The notes under the pieces are model-generated. The model did not search any database and had not been told where the DNA came from. It worked only from the letters and a program-made list of their open reading frames with translations. A DNA stretch of 64,000 nucleotides from Salinicoccus hispanicus. GTDB taxonomy: Bacteria; Bacillota; Bacilli; Staphylococcales; Salinicoccaceae. The stretch is taken from positions 416,328 through 480,327 of the forward strand of contig NZ_WUUK01000003.1 of the NCBI RefSeq assembly GCF_009831115.1, given 5' to 3'. Below are positions 23,959 to 34,730 of the stretch, piece by piece. The position numbers and the translations under genes were made by a program. Each line of letters starts with the position of its first letter. Positions within the stretch are counted from its first letter, which is position 1.

Positions 23959-24842
23959 TACCAGCCACGCTCCTGCATCCGATCTTCCAGTGACAGCTGA
24001 TTGATATCGAGACCTTTCATGGCTGTACCGAGCTCCTTGGCGAGTTTGCCGATCAGTTCATAATCCTGGTAGTGCGTTGTTGCCTCGACAATGGCTTTCG
24101 CAAATTTTTCCGGGTTATCCGATTTGAATACGCCGGATCCGACGAACACGCCATCTGCGCCAAGTTCCATCATCAATGCAGCATCCTGCGGCGTTGCGAC
24201 CCCACCTGCTGCAAAGTTGACGACCGGAAGCTTACCGTGTGCCTTGATTTCTTTCAAGATATCGTACGGTGCGCCATGGTTCTTCGCTTCGGTCATCAGT
24301 TCGTCATCGCTCATCACAGCAATCTGACGGACCTGCTGGTTGACCATCCTCATATGTCTGACCGCTTCTACAATATTGCCTGTGCCAGGCTCCCCTTTCG
24401 TTCTGAGCATGGCGGCGCCTTCCGCGATACGTCTTGCTGCTTCTCCAATATTGCGGCAGCCGCAGACGAATGGCACTGTGTAGTCATCCTTCTTCAGGTG
24501 GAAAACTTCATCGGCAGGCGTCAGCACTTCCGACTCGTCTATGTAGTCGACACCCATCGCTTCAAGTACTCTTGCTTCCGTAATGTGTCCGATTCTGCAT
24601 TTTGCCATGACCGGAATGGATACGGCATTCATCACGTCTTCGACGATCCTCGGATCACATGCTCTCGCTACACCGCCTGCTGCACGGATATCGGATGGGA
24701 CACGCTCAAGTGCCATGACTGCGACTGCGCCGGCAGCTTCAGCCACACGTGCCTGCTCCGCGTTGACAACGTCCATGATGACGCCACCCTTCTGCATTTC
24801 GGCCATTCCTCTTTTGACTCTCTCGGTACCTGTCTGCTGCAT
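23958..24842 (-). CDS. pdxS: PdxS, pyridoxal 5'-phosphate synthase lyase subunit
   Basis: A 294-residue (beta-alpha)8 barrel combining ribose 5-phosphate, glyceraldehyde 3-phosphate and PdxT-derived ammonia into PLP. Highly conserved strings such as [22 protein letters not shown]-like [11 protein letters not shown] and [15 protein letters not shown] are present. The barrel lysines lie in MAKCRIGH and around the ribose site. AAAGGAG precedes its ATG. Divergent from pdxR, which probably activates it. Confidence 0.98.
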   Translation of the reverse strand: MQQTGTERVKRGMAEMQKGGVIMDVVNAEQARVAEAAGAVAVMALERVPSDIRAAGGVARACDPRIVEDVMNAVSIPVMAKCRIGHITEARVLEAMGVDYIDESEVLTPADEVFHLKKDDYTVPFVCGCRNIGEAARRIAEGAAMLRTKGEPGTGNIVEAVRHMRMVNQQVRQIAVMSDDELMTEAKNHGAPYDILKEIKAHGKLPVVNFAAGGVATPQDAALMMELGADGVFVGSGVFKSDNPEKFAKAIVEATTHYQDYELIGKLAKELGTAMKGLDINQLSLEDRMQERGW

Positions 24843-24863
24843 TCAAAACGACTCCTTTATTTT

Positions 24864-24898
24864 CAGATTATAATAACGTAGTATAGAGGTAAATCTGA
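24864..24898. promoter_or_regulatory. Inverted repeat between pdxS and pdxR (candidate PdxR operator)
   Basis: CAGATT (24864-24869) and AATCTG (24892-24897) are inverted, extendable by one base pair on each side. The spacing is 22 bp, in the 100-bp divergent region. Binding by PdxR is inferred from position only. Confidence 0.4.
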
Positions 24899-24942
24899 TT
24901 ACCCGAAAGTATCAGTTTGGAATCATTTAAGGAGGTCAGATA

Positions 24943-26289
24943 ATGCTCATTACTCTAGACAGACAATCGGAGACACCCCTTTTTGAACAACTATATAATG
25001 TGCTCAGGGGACAGATACTGGACGGTTCATTGGCCAGTGATGAAAAATTGCCGAGCAAACGTCAACTGCAGTCGGACCTTTCCATCAGCCAGACAACTGT
25101 CGAACATGCCTATCATCTGCTTCTGGATGAAGATCTGATCTACAGCCGGGAGAAGAGCGGGTTCTACGTCTCTGTCATTGAACAGCTGAAGCAGACAGAC
25201 AGTCCCGCCCAGCCTGAAATCCGACGTCCGAAGGAGAAGGAATATACACTGCCGCTCGGTACCATCGATACGACACTCGTCCAAAGTGATGTCCTCAAAC
25301 AGATTGCCCGGGATGTCCATGCCGATCCGGAACTGCTGAATAAAGGAGATGACAGCGGAGAAACGGTACTGAAAGAACAGCTCAGACACTACCTTCATAT
25401 CAATCGTGGTGTCACATGCGCGGTGGATCAGATATTCATCGGCCCTTCCACTGAATTTCTGCTCGAGCAGGTCCTTTATTTGCTGGGTCATCCGAAGATG
25501 ACCATAGAAGATCCGGGGTATCCTATCATACGGAGAGTGCTCGACCGTCTCGATAGCGGCATGGATTTTGCACCGGTTGAGGTGGATGGAATCGATATTG
25601 ATACAGTTGAAGCACTGGACAACCCCGTCATCCATGTGACACCGTCGCACCAGTTTCCGAGTGGTGCTGTCATGTCACTGCAAAAGCGTATCCAGCTGCT
25701 GAACCATGCAAGCACCCGGGAGCACTACATCATCGAGGATGACTACGATAGTGAGTTCAGATACACCGGCCGCCCATTGCCTTCACTGCAGGGGCTCGAC
25801 CAGAACGACCGTACAATCTATATGAGTACATTCTCGAAGTCGCTCTATCCTTCATTGAGGCTATCGTGCATGGTGCTGCCTGCCACACTGGCAGAGCGCT
25901 ACTACCAGAAAGCTCTTTCCTGCAACGTCCCCCGGCAGATGCAGCATATCGTTGCCCGCTTCATGGAACAAGGCTATCTGAACCGCCACATCAACCGGAT
26001 GCGGAAGATCTACAAGAAGAAGATGGCGGATATTACGGAATGGCTCAAAGCATCTCACGATGTGGAAATATACGGCGACCATACCGGTATGCATTTCATG
26101 CTCAGAATACCTGGAACCGACCTTCAGGAAATTGCTCACAAGCATGGTCTTGTACATGGCAACAGCTATGCCAATGATGGAAACCTGGAAAATACCGTCG
26201 TCATTGGCATCGGGGAGAAGGATATGGAGGAGATCAGGCACATTCTTGATGCATTTCTGGAAGATGCAGAAATGCAAGGAAGGACATGA
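24943..26289 (+). CDS. pdxR: PdxR, MocR/GntR-type regulator of vitamin B6 synthesis
   Basis: A 448-residue fusion: GntR winged helix (about residues 1-75, with KLPSKRQLQSDLSISQTTVEHAYHLL split by the usual turn) joined to a fold-type I aminotransferase-like domain. The PLP-lysine region is MSTFSKSLYPSLRLS. MocR proteins sense PLP through that domain. Divergent location from pdxST is the standard arrangement, where PdxR activates pdxST when PLP is low. AAGGAGG sits eight bases before the ATG. Confidence 0.93.
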   Translation: MLITLDRQSETPLFEQLYNVLRGQILDGSLASDEKLPSKRQLQSDLSISQTTVEHAYHLLLDEDLIYSREKSGFYVSVIEQLKQTDSPAQPEIRRPKEKEYTLPLGTIDTTLVQSDVLKQIARDVHADPELLNKGDDSGETVLKEQLRHYLHINRGVTCAVDQIFIGPSTEFLLEQVLYLLGHPKMTIEDPGYPIIRRVLDRLDSGMDFAPVEVDGIDIDTVEALDNPVIHVTPSHQFPSGAVMSLQKRIQLLNHASTREHYIIEDDYDSEFRYTGRPLPSLQGLDQNDRTIYMSTFSKSLYPSLRLSCMVLPATLAERYYQKALSCNVPRQMQHIVARFMEQGYLNRHINRMRKIYKKKMADITEWLKASHDVEIYGDHTGMHFMLRIPGTDLQEIAHKHGLVHGNSYANDGNLENTVVIGIGEKDMEEIRHILDAFLEDAEMQGRT

Positions 26290-26307
26290 CTGTTTCAAGA
26301 CATGAAA

Positions 26308-26338
26308 AAAAGACATGGATATTTCCATGTCTTTTGAG
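26308..26338. terminator. Bidirectional terminator between pdxR and tRNA cluster
   Basis: AAAAGACATGGA (26308-26319) pairs with TCCATGTCTTTT (26324-26335) with a 4-nt loop. It closes pdxR and the minus-strand tRNA transcript. Confidence 0.88.
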
Positions 26339-26412
<74 letters not shown>

Positions 26413-26437
26413 TCATTATGTATTCAAATTAAAAAAG

Positions 26438-26510
26438 TGGAGACTAGCGGGATCGAACCGCTGACCTCCTGCGTGCAAAGCAGGCGCTCTCCCAGCTGAG
26501 CTAAGCCCCC
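26438..26510 (-). tRNA. tRNA-Ala (UGC)
   Basis: Acceptor GGGGGCT pairs with AGTCTCC (two G-T pairs); anticodon TGC; T-loop GGTTCGATCCC. CCA not encoded. Confidence 0.97.
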
Positions 26511-26542
26511 ATCATAAGATGAAAAAAATATTAGAATAAGAG

Positions 26543-26616
26543 TCGGGAAGACAGGATTCGAACCTGCGACCCCTTGGTCCCAAACCAAGTGCTCTACCAA
26601 GCTGAGCTACTTCCCG
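26543..26616 (-). tRNA. tRNA-Pro (UGG)
   Basis: Acceptor CGGGAAG/CTTCCCG, anticodon TGG, T-loop GGTTCGAATCC. CCA not encoded. Confidence 0.97.
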
Positions 26617-26628
26617 TAAATTACTGAG

Positions 26629-26702
26629 CGCGCCCGAGAGGAGTCGAACCCCTAGCCTCTTGATCCGTAGTCAAACGCTCTATCCAATTGAGCTACGGGC
26701 GC
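26629..26702 (-). tRNA. tRNA-Arg (ACG)
   Basis: Acceptor GCGCCCG/CGGGCGC with discriminator G; anticodon ACG, whose A34 is normally deaminated to inosine to read CGU/CGC/CGA. CCA not encoded. Confidence 0.97.
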
Positions 26703-26744
26703 ATGAAAAAAATAAAAACGGTATCCACCGTTTAAAATAAATAA

Positions 26745-26819
26745 TGGAGCGGAAGACGGGATTCGAACCCGCGACCCCCACCTTGGCAAGGTGATGTTCT
26801 ACCACTGAACTACTTCCGC
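26745..26819 (-). tRNA. tRNA-Gly (GCC)
   Basis: Acceptor GCGGAAG/CTTCCGC with discriminator U, anticodon GCC, T-loop GGTTCGAATCC. The 3' CCA is encoded. Confidence 0.97.
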
Positions 26820-26845
26820 GTTTGAATATGAAATTAAATATATGA

Positions 26846-26929
26846 TGCGGGTGAAGGGACTCGAACCCCCACGCCGATAAAGGCACTAGATCCTGATTCT
26901 AGCGCGTCTGCCAATTCCGCCACACCCGC
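26846..26929 (-). tRNA. tRNA-Leu (CAG)
   Basis: Class II tRNA with long variable arm, acceptor GCGGGTG/CACCCGC and anticodon CAG within loop ATCAGGA. CCA not encoded. Confidence 0.97.
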
Positions 26930-26949
26930 ATATATTAATATAGAGGTTT

Positions 26950-26994
26950 ACCCTCCGATGATTACTGTTGTTCTGTCAACTGGCTCCTGAGTCT
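26950..26994 (-). pseudogene. Possible degraded tRNA-Lys relic
   Basis: The largest gap in the tRNA cluster lies between tRNA-Leu and tRNA-Thr, where related Firmicutes clusters carry tRNA-Lys. The plus strand here shows ACCCTC-GAT, then GTTCTGTCAACTGGCT, resembling the reverse complement of the anticodon-to-D-arm half of tRNA-Lys. No acceptor stem or intact anticodon arm is recognisable. Speculative. Confidence 0.3.
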
Positions 26995-27001
26995 AATCAG
27001 A

Positions 27002-27077
27002 TGGTGCCGGCCAGAGGAATCGAACCCCCAACCTACTGATTACAAGTCAGTTGCTCTGCCAATTGAGCTAGACCGGC
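27002..27077 (-). tRNA. tRNA-Thr (UGU)
   Basis: Acceptor GCCGGTC/GGCCGGC (one G-T pair), anticodon TGT, T-loop GGTTCGATTCC. The 3' CCA is encoded. Confidence 0.97.
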
Positions 27078-27097
27078 TGAATCACCAAGTTTATAAA

Positions 27098-27173
27098 TGG
27101 TGGAGAATGACGGGTTCGAACCGCCGACCCTCTGCTTGTAAGGCAGATGCTCTCCCAGCTGAGCTAATTCTCC
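27098..27173 (-). tRNA. tRNA-Val (UAC)
   Basis: Acceptor GGAGAAT/ATTCTCC, anticodon TAC, T-loop GGTTCGAACCC. CCA is encoded. First gene of the tRNA transcript. Confidence 0.97.
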
Positions 27174-27208
27174 TGAGATAGGGCGAGTTGTTTAACAACG
27201 ACTGTTAT

Positions 27209-27238
27209 ATATAATACTATATTTCAGCATAAAGTCAA
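27209..27238 (-). promoter_or_regulatory. Promoter of the tRNA cluster
   Basis: Minus-strand TTGACT (27233-27238), 18-bp spacer, TTATAT (27209-27214; TATATA one base on is equivalent). It lies between lysS terminator and tRNA-Val, so the tRNAs have their own promoter and are not part of an rRNA operon in this window. Confidence 0.6.
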
Positions 27239-27262
27239 CAAACATCCTAATTTTAAAATGGA

Positions 27263-27298
27263 AATAATACACCCGAACCCTTTTCCGGGTGTATTATT
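27263..27298 (-). terminator. lysS terminator
   Basis: AATAATACACCCG (27263-27275) pairs perfectly with CGGGTGTATTATT (27286-27298) with a 10-nt loop, starting 12 bp past the lysS stop. Confidence 0.85.
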
Positions 27299-27309
27299 AT
27301 ATATAATGA

Positions 27310-28809
<1,500 letters not shown>

Positions 28810-28893
28810 CTATACTATCAGTTGTTTTTCAAGTTCTTCGCTTATCCTTGAAGGGCTTCAATCACTTTGCCATCCAGCGACACCGGAAGGCTC

Positions 28894-29370
28894 TTAACTG
28901 TTCGCTTTTCCCGTCTCCAGATCCTGCCTCAGTGTTTCGATTGTCTTGCCGAATCCGGGATGTATGGCATCTCCTGCAATTTCCGAAAGCGGTTCAAGAA
29001 CAAAAGCACGATTGTGCATCTCTGCATGAGGGATGCACAGATCATCGAGGGACAGCTCCAGATCCTCATAGAGCAGTATGTCTATATCGATTGTACGTGG
29101 CCCCCATACTTCCTTACGGACACGTCCCATGTCATGTTCAACAGAGAGGACGATTTCAAGAAGGTCCAGAGGAGAGACACGCGTTTCAATCATGATGCAC
29201 ATATTCATGAAATCCGGCTGGTCCGTTTTCCCATAGGGTGCTGTCTCAAGGATGGATGAGCGTCTGACCACTTCGATGGATTCGTGGTCTTCAAGCCTGT
29301 GTATGGCAGATTCGAGGTTCTCCCTGCGATCTCCCAGGTTACTTCCAAGTCCCAAATATACAACCGCCAT
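28894..29370 (-). CDS. folK: FolK, HPPK (hydroxymethyl-dihydropterin pyrophosphokinase)
   Basis: A 158-residue kinase transferring pyrophosphate from ATP to 6-hydroxymethyl-dihydropterin. Begins AVVYLGLGSNLGDRRENL and has the signature WGPRTIDIDILLYEDL with Mg-binding aspartates. Overlaps the folB stop codon by one base. Third gene of folP-folB-folK. Confidence 0.96.
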   Translation of the reverse strand: MAVVYLGLGSNLGDRRENLESAIHRLEDHESIEVVRRSSILETAPYGKTDQPDFMNMCIMIETRVSPLDLLEIVLSVEHDMGRVRKEVWGPRTIDIDILLYEDLELSLDDLCIPHAEMHNRAFVLEPLSEIAGDAIHPGFGKTIETLRQDLETGKANS

Positions 29371-29735
29371 TAATCTTCCCGCTTTCTATTCAATGTAATA
29401 CTGACGTTATCATAATTACCCTCTATAGGAGGGTTTATTTTAGTGATTGTCACTTCTGTCCCTACTATTTTATCATACTGGTCAAACAGCGCCATCGATA
29501 CCTTTTCTGCAAGATGCTCGATAAGATCGACCGGCTCCCCTTTGATGATTTTCTCGATCATATGGTACGCTTCGCCGTAATGGACAGTCTCGGTCAGGTT
29601 ATCGGTCCTGGAAGCATCGGACAGATCCAGATACATGACGACATCAGTAATGAAAAACTGTCCAAGCACACGCTCCGCTTCAAGGACGCCATGATATGCG
29701 TATGTTTTGATCCCATTGATTCTGATATTATCCAT
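29370..29735 (-). CDS. folB: FolB, dihydroneopterin aldolase
   Basis: A 121-residue tunnelling-fold enzyme that cleaves dihydroneopterin to 6-hydroxymethyl-dihydropterin and glycolaldehyde. It has YHGVLEAERVLGQ with catalytic residues, VHYGEAY and the Lys-containing ITKINPPIEG. Overlaps folP by 8 bp; its Shine-Dalgarno GGAGG lies in the folP 3' end. Confidence 0.96.
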   Translation of the reverse strand: MDNIRINGIKTYAYHGVLEAERVLGQFFITDVVMYLDLSDASRTDNLTETVHYGEAYHMIEKIIKGEPVDLIEHLAEKVSMALFDQYDKIVGTEVTITKINPPIEGNYDNVSITLNRKRED

Positions 29736-30516
29736 CGAAATCCTCCTTGAGCTTCATATAGGCGTCAGCGAGCTTGCGGTTGAGCGCGACATTATGTACT
29801 CGAACCCCACTGATGCCCTTGTCGATACCATAGATGGTCGTGGCTGCTGTCGCCTCATCACGTTCTGTGGCCGTGGTCTCCTGGTCGATCAACTCCCTGA
29901 TCATACGCTTCCGGCTCGTTGCGAGCAGCACCGGGTAGCCTGTTGCTACGAGGTCTTCCAGGCGGTGCATCACTGCCAGCTCCTCGCTACGCGACTTGAC
30001 GAAACCGATGCCTGGGTCGAGCCATATGTTCTCACGCGGGACACCATGGGATTCGGCCAGTGCCACAGAGGCCATCAGTTCTTCAATCATATCCACCACG
30101 ACGTCATTGTATGTGGCATGGGTATTATTGTGCATGAGGAATATCGGCACATTGTAGTCTCTCGCCACATCAAGGATCGTTTCATCATATGTACCCCGCC
30201 ACTGGTCGTTGATCATCGTTGCGCCTGCTTCCACTGCCCGTCTTGCCACTGCCCCACGGAAAGTGTCCACTGAAATATCCGGACCGATATGACGAATCGC
30301 TTCAATGACAGGAACGACACGGCTGATTTCCTCTTCTGTACTGACCTCACTATGGCCGGGACGCGTGGAATAGCCGCCGACATCGATGATATCTGCGCCC
30401 TCCCAAGCCATCTGTTCCGCCTGTTCCACCGCATCCTCCACAGAATGGTATCTGCCACCATCACTGAAAGAGTCCGGTGTCACGTTCAGTATGCCCATGA
30501 TCTGAAGTCGCTTCAT
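29728..30516 (-). CDS. folP: FolP, dihydropteroate synthase
   Basis: A 262-residue TIM barrel that condenses the pterin pyrophosphate with p-aminobenzoate; target of sulfonamides. Contains MGILNVTPDSFSDGG, IIDVGGYSTRPGH and WLDPGIGFVK. First gene of the folPBK cluster. Gap of about 120 bp to cysK upstream, holding the cysK terminator. Confidence 0.97.
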   Translation of the reverse strand: MKRLQIMGILNVTPDSFSDGGRYHSVEDAVEQAEQMAWEGADIIDVGGYSTRPGHSEVSTEEEISRVVPVIEAIRHIGPDISVDTFRGAVARRAVEAGATMINDQWRGTYDETILDVARDYNVPIFLMHNNTHATYNDVVVDMIEELMASVALAESHGVPRENIWLDPGIGFVKSRSEELAVMHRLEDLVATGYPVLLATSRKRMIRELIDQETTATERDEATAATTIYGIDKGISGVRVHNVALNRKLADAYMKLKEDFDG

Positions 30517-30594
30517 ACTATCCCTCTATTCCATAAGAATAGCAATATTATAACATGTATGGATAACGAAGCATAAGCCTCCACCATGGAAAAT

Positions 30595-30624
30595 AAAAAA
30601 CCATATCCCCCCTCGGGGATATGG
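30595..30624 (-). terminator. cysK terminator
   Basis: CCATATCCCC (30601-30610) pairs with GGGGATATGG (30615-30624), 4-nt loop, followed on the minus strand by TTTTTTATTTT. Confidence 0.93.
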
Positions 30625-30639
30625 TCTCCGCATAATCTA

Positions 30640-31569
30640 TCAGCCTTCAAAGTTGAATAGTGGTGTGGACAGGTACCTTTCACCATTGGACGGCAGCACT
30701 GTGACGACACTCTTGCCTTTGCCGAGCTTCTTCGCCACTTCAAGGCTTGCCTTGACTGCTGCACCGGAAGAAATACCTCCAAGGATACCTTCCTTCGCTG
30801 CCAGTTCACGTGCCCATTCCATTGCTTCTTCATTGCCGATCTGAATGACTTCATCATATATTTCCGTGTTGAGGGTTTTTGGTACGAAGCCTGCTCCAAG
30901 TCCCTGCAGTTTATGCGGTCCTGGTTCTCCACCACTCAGGATAGGAGAATCCTCAGGTTCCACTGCATAGATCTTCAGATTTGGATATTGTTCCCTCAGC
31001 ACCTTGCCGGCACCGGAAATGGTACCGCCTGTACCGATGCCTGAAACAAATCCTGCAACGTCCAGTCCTTCAGTCTGTTTGACGAGTTCCTGCCCCGTCG
31101 TTTTCTCATGGATTTCAGGGTTTGCCATATTTTCAAACTGCTGCGGCATGAAATAGCCGTTCTTCTCAACAAGCTCTTCGGCTTTTTTGATTGCACCCTT
31201 CATGCCTTCGGCACCTGGAGTCAGAATCAGTTCTGCACCATACGCCTTGAGCAGGTTGCGTCGCTCCTTGCTCATCGTATCCGGCATGACAAGTACGGTC
31301 TTGTAGCCTTTGCTTGCTGCGACCATCGCCAGGCCGATGCCGGTGTTACCGCTCGTCGGTTCTATGATTGTCGTATCTGCAGTGAGGACACCTTCTTTTT
31401 CAGCGCGCTCGATCATGGAAAGCGCAATACGGTCCTTGACTGAGCTTCCGGGATTCATGAATTCCAACTTTACGTAAATGTCGGCCATGCTATCATCTGT
31501 CAGGTTATTAAGCTTCACAAGTGGCGTGTTACCAATCACTTCTGTAATGCTATTATAAAGTTTGCTCAT
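30640..31569 (-). CDS. cysK: CysK, O-acetylserine sulfhydrylase (cysteine synthase)
   Basis: A 309-residue PLP enzyme of the beta family making cysteine from O-acetylserine and sulfide. PLP-lysine in [11 protein letters not shown], phosphate loop [11 protein letters not shown], and the asparagine loop [15 protein letters not shown] at 31569 with AAGGAG upstream is used in place of an upstream in-frame extension. Own promoter at 31606-31634, which overlaps the 3' end of hslO's downstream region. No CymR-like site was identified with certainty. Confidence 0.97.
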   Translation of the reverse strand: MSKLYNSITEVIGNTPLVKLNNLTDDSMADIYVKLEFMNPGSSVKDRIALSMIERAEKEGVLTADTTIIEPTSGNTGIGLAMVAASKGYKTVLVMPDTMSKERRNLLKAYGAELILTPGAEGMKGAIKKAEELVEKNGYFMPQQFENMANPEIHEKTTGQELVKQTEGLDVAGFVSGIGTGGTISGAGKVLREQYPNLKIYAVEPEDSPILSGGEPGPHKLQGLGAGFVPKTLNTEIYDEVIQIGNEEAMEWARELAAKEGILGGISSGAAVKASLEVAKKLGKGKSVVTVLPSNGERYLSTPLFNFEG

Positions 31570-31605
31570 ACCAGTCTCCTTCATCCCTACTTAGTTACTA
31601 TGGAT

Positions 31606-31634
31606 AATATACCATTTCCATTGTCAGAAATCAA
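31606..31634 (-). promoter_or_regulatory. SigA promoter of cysK
   Basis: Minus-strand TTGATT (31629-31634), 17 bp, TATATT (31606-31611), located 37 bp upstream of the cysK ATG. Confidence 0.72.
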
Positions 31635-31636
31635 TT

Positions 31637-32506
31637 CTAATGGGCGATGAGTTCCTGCAGCTCTTCCTTCTCGATCCATACTTTATTGCGACAGAAATGA
31701 CAATCCGCTTCCGCGCCGCCATCTTCCTGTATCATGGTAATGATTTCGGACGGATCAAGTGACGCAATAGCATTCAGGAACCTGTCCTTCGAGCAGTTGC
31801 ATTCGAAATGAACCGGCATTTCATCGAGTGATCTCCAGTTCTCCTCACCTATTGCTTCATTGATGATATCTTCAGGAGAAAGCCCCTGTTCAATCAATTT
31901 TGATACAGGTGTCATCTCTTTTGCACGTGCGTCGAGATATTCAATCGTCTCATCACTCGCACCGGGCAGTACTTGTATGATGAACCCGCCTGAAGCTTTG
32001 ATTGTATTATCCGGGTTCACCAGAACACCGAGCGCAACGATGGACGGAATCTGCTCACTGGCATAGAAATAGTAGGAGAAGTCTTCTCCGATTTCACCCG
32101 ATACGATTTCCGTCGAGCCTGTAAAATGCTCCTTCAGTCCGATATCCTTGGCAACACTCAGAAATCCATCTGTACCGACAGCACGTCTGACATCGAGTTT
32201 TCCAATATCATTGAGCGGGAAATGAACCTTCGGGTTGCCAAGATATCCGCGGACATTCCCTTTTGCATTGCTGTCGACGACAATCGCACCAATCGGGCCA
32301 CCACCCTGGATGGTAACTGTCACCTTCTCTTCATTCTTGAGCATCGTGCCCATCATCAGGCCTGCCGTCATCGAGCGGCCAAGGGCGGCCGCGGCCGTCG
32401 GATAGGCGCCATGTCTGCTTACTGCCTCATTTACTGTATCTGTTGTATCTACAGAAAAGATACGTATTTCATCATTCATTCCAATTCCTCTGATCAGACG
32501 ATCCAC
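31637..32506 (-). CDS. hslO: HslO (Hsp33), redox-regulated holdase chaperone
   Basis: A 289-residue chaperone that is activated by oxidation plus unfolding. The C-terminal redox switch is complete: CNC (with [10 protein letters not shown]) and CHFC near residues 268-271, the four zinc-binding cysteines. The start codon is GTG at 32506 with AAGGAGG seven bases upstream. Follows ftsH by about 50 bp. Confidence 0.96.
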   Translation of the reverse strand: MDRLIRGIGMNDEIRIFSVDTTDTVNEAVSRHGAYPTAAAALGRSMTAGLMMGTMLKNEEKVTVTIQGGGPIGAIVVDSNAKGNVRGYLGNPKVHFPLNDIGKLDVRRAVGTDGFLSVAKDIGLKEHFTGSTEIVSGEIGEDFSYYFYASEQIPSIVALGVLVNPDNTIKASGGFIIQVLPGASDETIEYLDARAKEMTPVSKLIEQGLSPEDIINEAIGEENWRSLDEMPVHFECNCSKDRFLNAIASLDPSEIITMIQEDGGAEADCHFCRNKVWIEKEELQELIAH

Positions 32507-32532
32507 TGGAATTCCTCCTTATAAATGACCAA

Positions 32533-32552
32533 AAGTCGCCCGTAGGCGACTT
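32533..32552 (-). terminator. Weak hairpin between ftsH and hslO
   Basis: AAGTCGCC (32533-32540) pairs with GGCGACTT (32545-32552), 4-nt loop, followed on the minus strand only by a short TTTT. Probably a partial attenuator that lets some read-through into hslO. Confidence 0.55.
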
Positions 32553-32556
32553 GGCA

Positions 32557-34656
32557 TCAGTTTCTTCGGTTATCTTCTTCCCACTGCTGCTCTCTTTCTC
32601 TCTGTCCATCGAGAGGTCGATCTTCCTGTGGGTATCCCCTCTGTTCAACCGGCTGGTCGCCAGGTTCAACAAAACGGGATGTTTCTTCTTTTTCCGCTTC
32701 TTCAGCAGGGTCTGCTTCAGAGCGCCTGTTCGCTTCTTCTTTAACCTCTTCAAAGGATGGGCCGATTTTTTCGTCCGCTTCGTCTTCATGGCTGTCGTCA
32801 TAATTACGCTCAGGCAATTTGCCATTATGGAAGAGTCCTTCGATCTGTTCGCGGTCGAGCGTCTCCACTTCAAGCAGCGTCTCCGCAATCAGGTTGAGCT
32901 GCTCCTGATGTTCAGTCAGAATCTGACGGCAGCGTTCATACTGCGACTTGATGATATTCTGCATCTCCTGATCGATTTCGTAGGCGATGCTGTCGGAATA
33001 GTTCGAGTCGGATTGCATGTCCTTGCCAAGGAATACCTGGCCATTGGAATCTCCGAACTGCAACGGTCCAAGTTTTTCACTCATACCATATTCCGTCACC
33101 ATGCTGCGTGCAATGCCTGTAGATCTCTGGAAGTCGTTGTGTGCACCTGTGGAAACTTCACCGAATGTGATTTCTTCGGATACACGACCACCGAGAAGTC
33201 CGACGATCTTGTCTTCAAGCTCAGGCTTCGTCATGAAGTAACGGTCTTCTTTAGGGAGCATTACTGCATAGCCGCCGGCCTGACCACGTGGCACAATCGT
33301 CACTTTGTGGACCATGTCGGCATCATCCAGCACCATGCCGATGATGGTGTGTCCTGCTTCATGGTACGCTACGATATTACGCTCTTTCTTCGAGATGACG
33401 CGGCTCTTCTTCGCCGGTCCGGCAATGACCCTGTCCGTCGCCTCGTCCACATCACGCATATCGATCTTCGATTTTTCCTGTCTGGCAGCGACAAGTGCCG
33501 CTTCATTCAGCAGGTTTTCAAGATCTGCACCTGAGAAGCCTGGTGTTCTTGCAGCAAGCGCAGCCAGATCAACGGTATCATCGAACGGCTTGTTTTTAGC
33601 GTGTACTTTAAGCACTGCTTCACGACCTTTGACATCAGGACGACCGACCGGAATCTGTCTGTCAAAACGACCTGGACGCAGCAGCGCCGGGTCAAGAATA
33701 TCAGGCCTGTTTGTTGCTGCAATCATGATGATGCCTTCGTTTTCTCCGAAGCCATCCATTTCTACAAGCAGCTGGTTCAGTGTCTGCTCACGCTCATCGT
33801 GGCCCCCACCGACACCTGCACCACGCTGACGCCCAACAGCATCAATCTCATCAATGAAGATGATACATGGTGCATTCTTCTTGGCATTCTCAAACAGATC
33901 ACGCACACGGGAAGCACCGACACCGACAAACATCTCAACAAAGTCGGAACCACTGATGGAGAAGAATGGCACACCCGCTTCTCCAGCTACCGCTTTTGCG
34001 ATCAATGTTTTACCTGTACCCGGCGGGCCGACAAGCAGCACACCTTTAGGTATTTTTGCACCGATGCGATCAAAACGGCGCGGATCTTTCAGGAAATCGA
34101 CTACTTCGATAAGTTCCTGCTTCTCTTCGTCCGCTCCTGCAACATCTTCGAAACGGACTTTCTTCTTGCTCTGGTCATAGAGCTTCGCTTTACTCTTACC
34201 GAAGTTCATCACACGGCCACCGCCGCCACCGCCGCCTTGTGCCTGACTCATCAGGAACAGGAAGAGGAAGAGGATGAGCAGCAATGGAATGAACGTGAAC
34301 AGCATGCTCGTCCAAGGGCTCTGTTCCTCTGCAGGTTCAATCGAGAAATTCAGGCCTTCCTGAGCTCTTGCTGTATTCAGAATCTGGTCAAGGTCTTCAG
34401 TGCTGTTATACGGAATCACGGAAGTAAAGGATTCCTGTTCATCCTGTCCAGCCAGTCGACCTTCAACAAGATAGACGTTCTGTTCCGGCTGTATCATGAG
34501 TTCTTCTATGTTACCGGCATCCAGTTCCTCGAGGAATTCACCATATTGGAGTTCCTCTTCAAGAGCTGAGTTGCCATTGAAACTTTGAAATATACCAAAC
34601 ATGATGACTGATAGGATTAATATCAGTAAAATGTTACGGCCTACATTTTTAGGCAT
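32557..34656 (-). CDS. ftsH: FtsH, membrane-anchored AAA+ zinc metalloprotease
   Basis: A 699-residue protease. TM helices at about 8-24 and 117-136 flank an extracytoplasmic domain; a seven-glycine run (141-147) follows the second helix. AAA module with Walker A GPPGTGKT (210-217) and [11 protein letters not shown]; zinc motif HEAGH in the protease domain. It degrades unassembled membrane proteins and regulators. The C-terminal tail (about 75 residues after the coiled coil) is very rich in Glu and Asp, longer and more acidic than in B. subtilis. Downstream of hpt in the tilS-hpt-ftsH order. Confidence 0.98.
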   Translation of the reverse strand: MPKNVGRNILLILILSVIMFGIFQSFNGNSALEEELQYGEFLEELDAGNIEELMIQPEQNVYLVEGRLAGQDEQESFTSVIPYNSTEDLDQILNTARAQEGLNFSIEPAEEQSPWTSMLFTFIPLLLILFLFLFLMSQAQGGGGGGGRVMNFGKSKAKLYDQSKKKVRFEDVAGADEEKQELIEVVDFLKDPRRFDRIGAKIPKGVLLVGPPGTGKTLIAKAVAGEAGVPFFSISGSDFVEMFVGVGASRVRDLFENAKKNAPCIIFIDEIDAVGRQRGAGVGGGHDEREQTLNQLLVEMDGFGENEGIIMIAATNRPDILDPALLRPGRFDRQIPVGRPDVKGREAVLKVHAKNKPFDDTVDLAALAARTPGFSGADLENLLNEAALVAARQEKSKIDMRDVDEATDRVIAGPAKKSRVISKKERNIVAYHEAGHTIIGMVLDDADMVHKVTIVPRGQAGGYAVMLPKEDRYFMTKPELEDKIVGLLGGRVSEEITFGEVSTGAHNDFQRSTGIARSMVTEYGMSEKLGPLQFGDSNGQVFLGKDMQSDSNYSDSIAYEIDQEMQNIIKSQYERCRQILTEHQEQLNLIAETLLEVETLDREQIEGLFHNGKLPERNYDDSHEDEADEKIGPSFEEVKEEANRRSEADPAEEAEKEETSRFVEPGDQPVEQRGYPQEDRPLDGQREREQQWEEDNRRN

Positions 34657-34730
34657 CCGTAAACCTCCATTTCTAATACGACTAAGAGAAATAATACCAT
34701 AATTTCACAAAGTTATTCCACTGTTTTGTC

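Noticed and set aside
27187..27199. Palindrome GTTGTT-T-AACAAC upstream of tRNA-Val
   Set aside because: Short, with no adjacent regulator; more likely part of the tRNA leader than an operator.
33601..34569. A 322-codon open frame antisense to ftsH
   Set aside because: Opposite the conserved AAA core of FtsH, with no recognisable domain.
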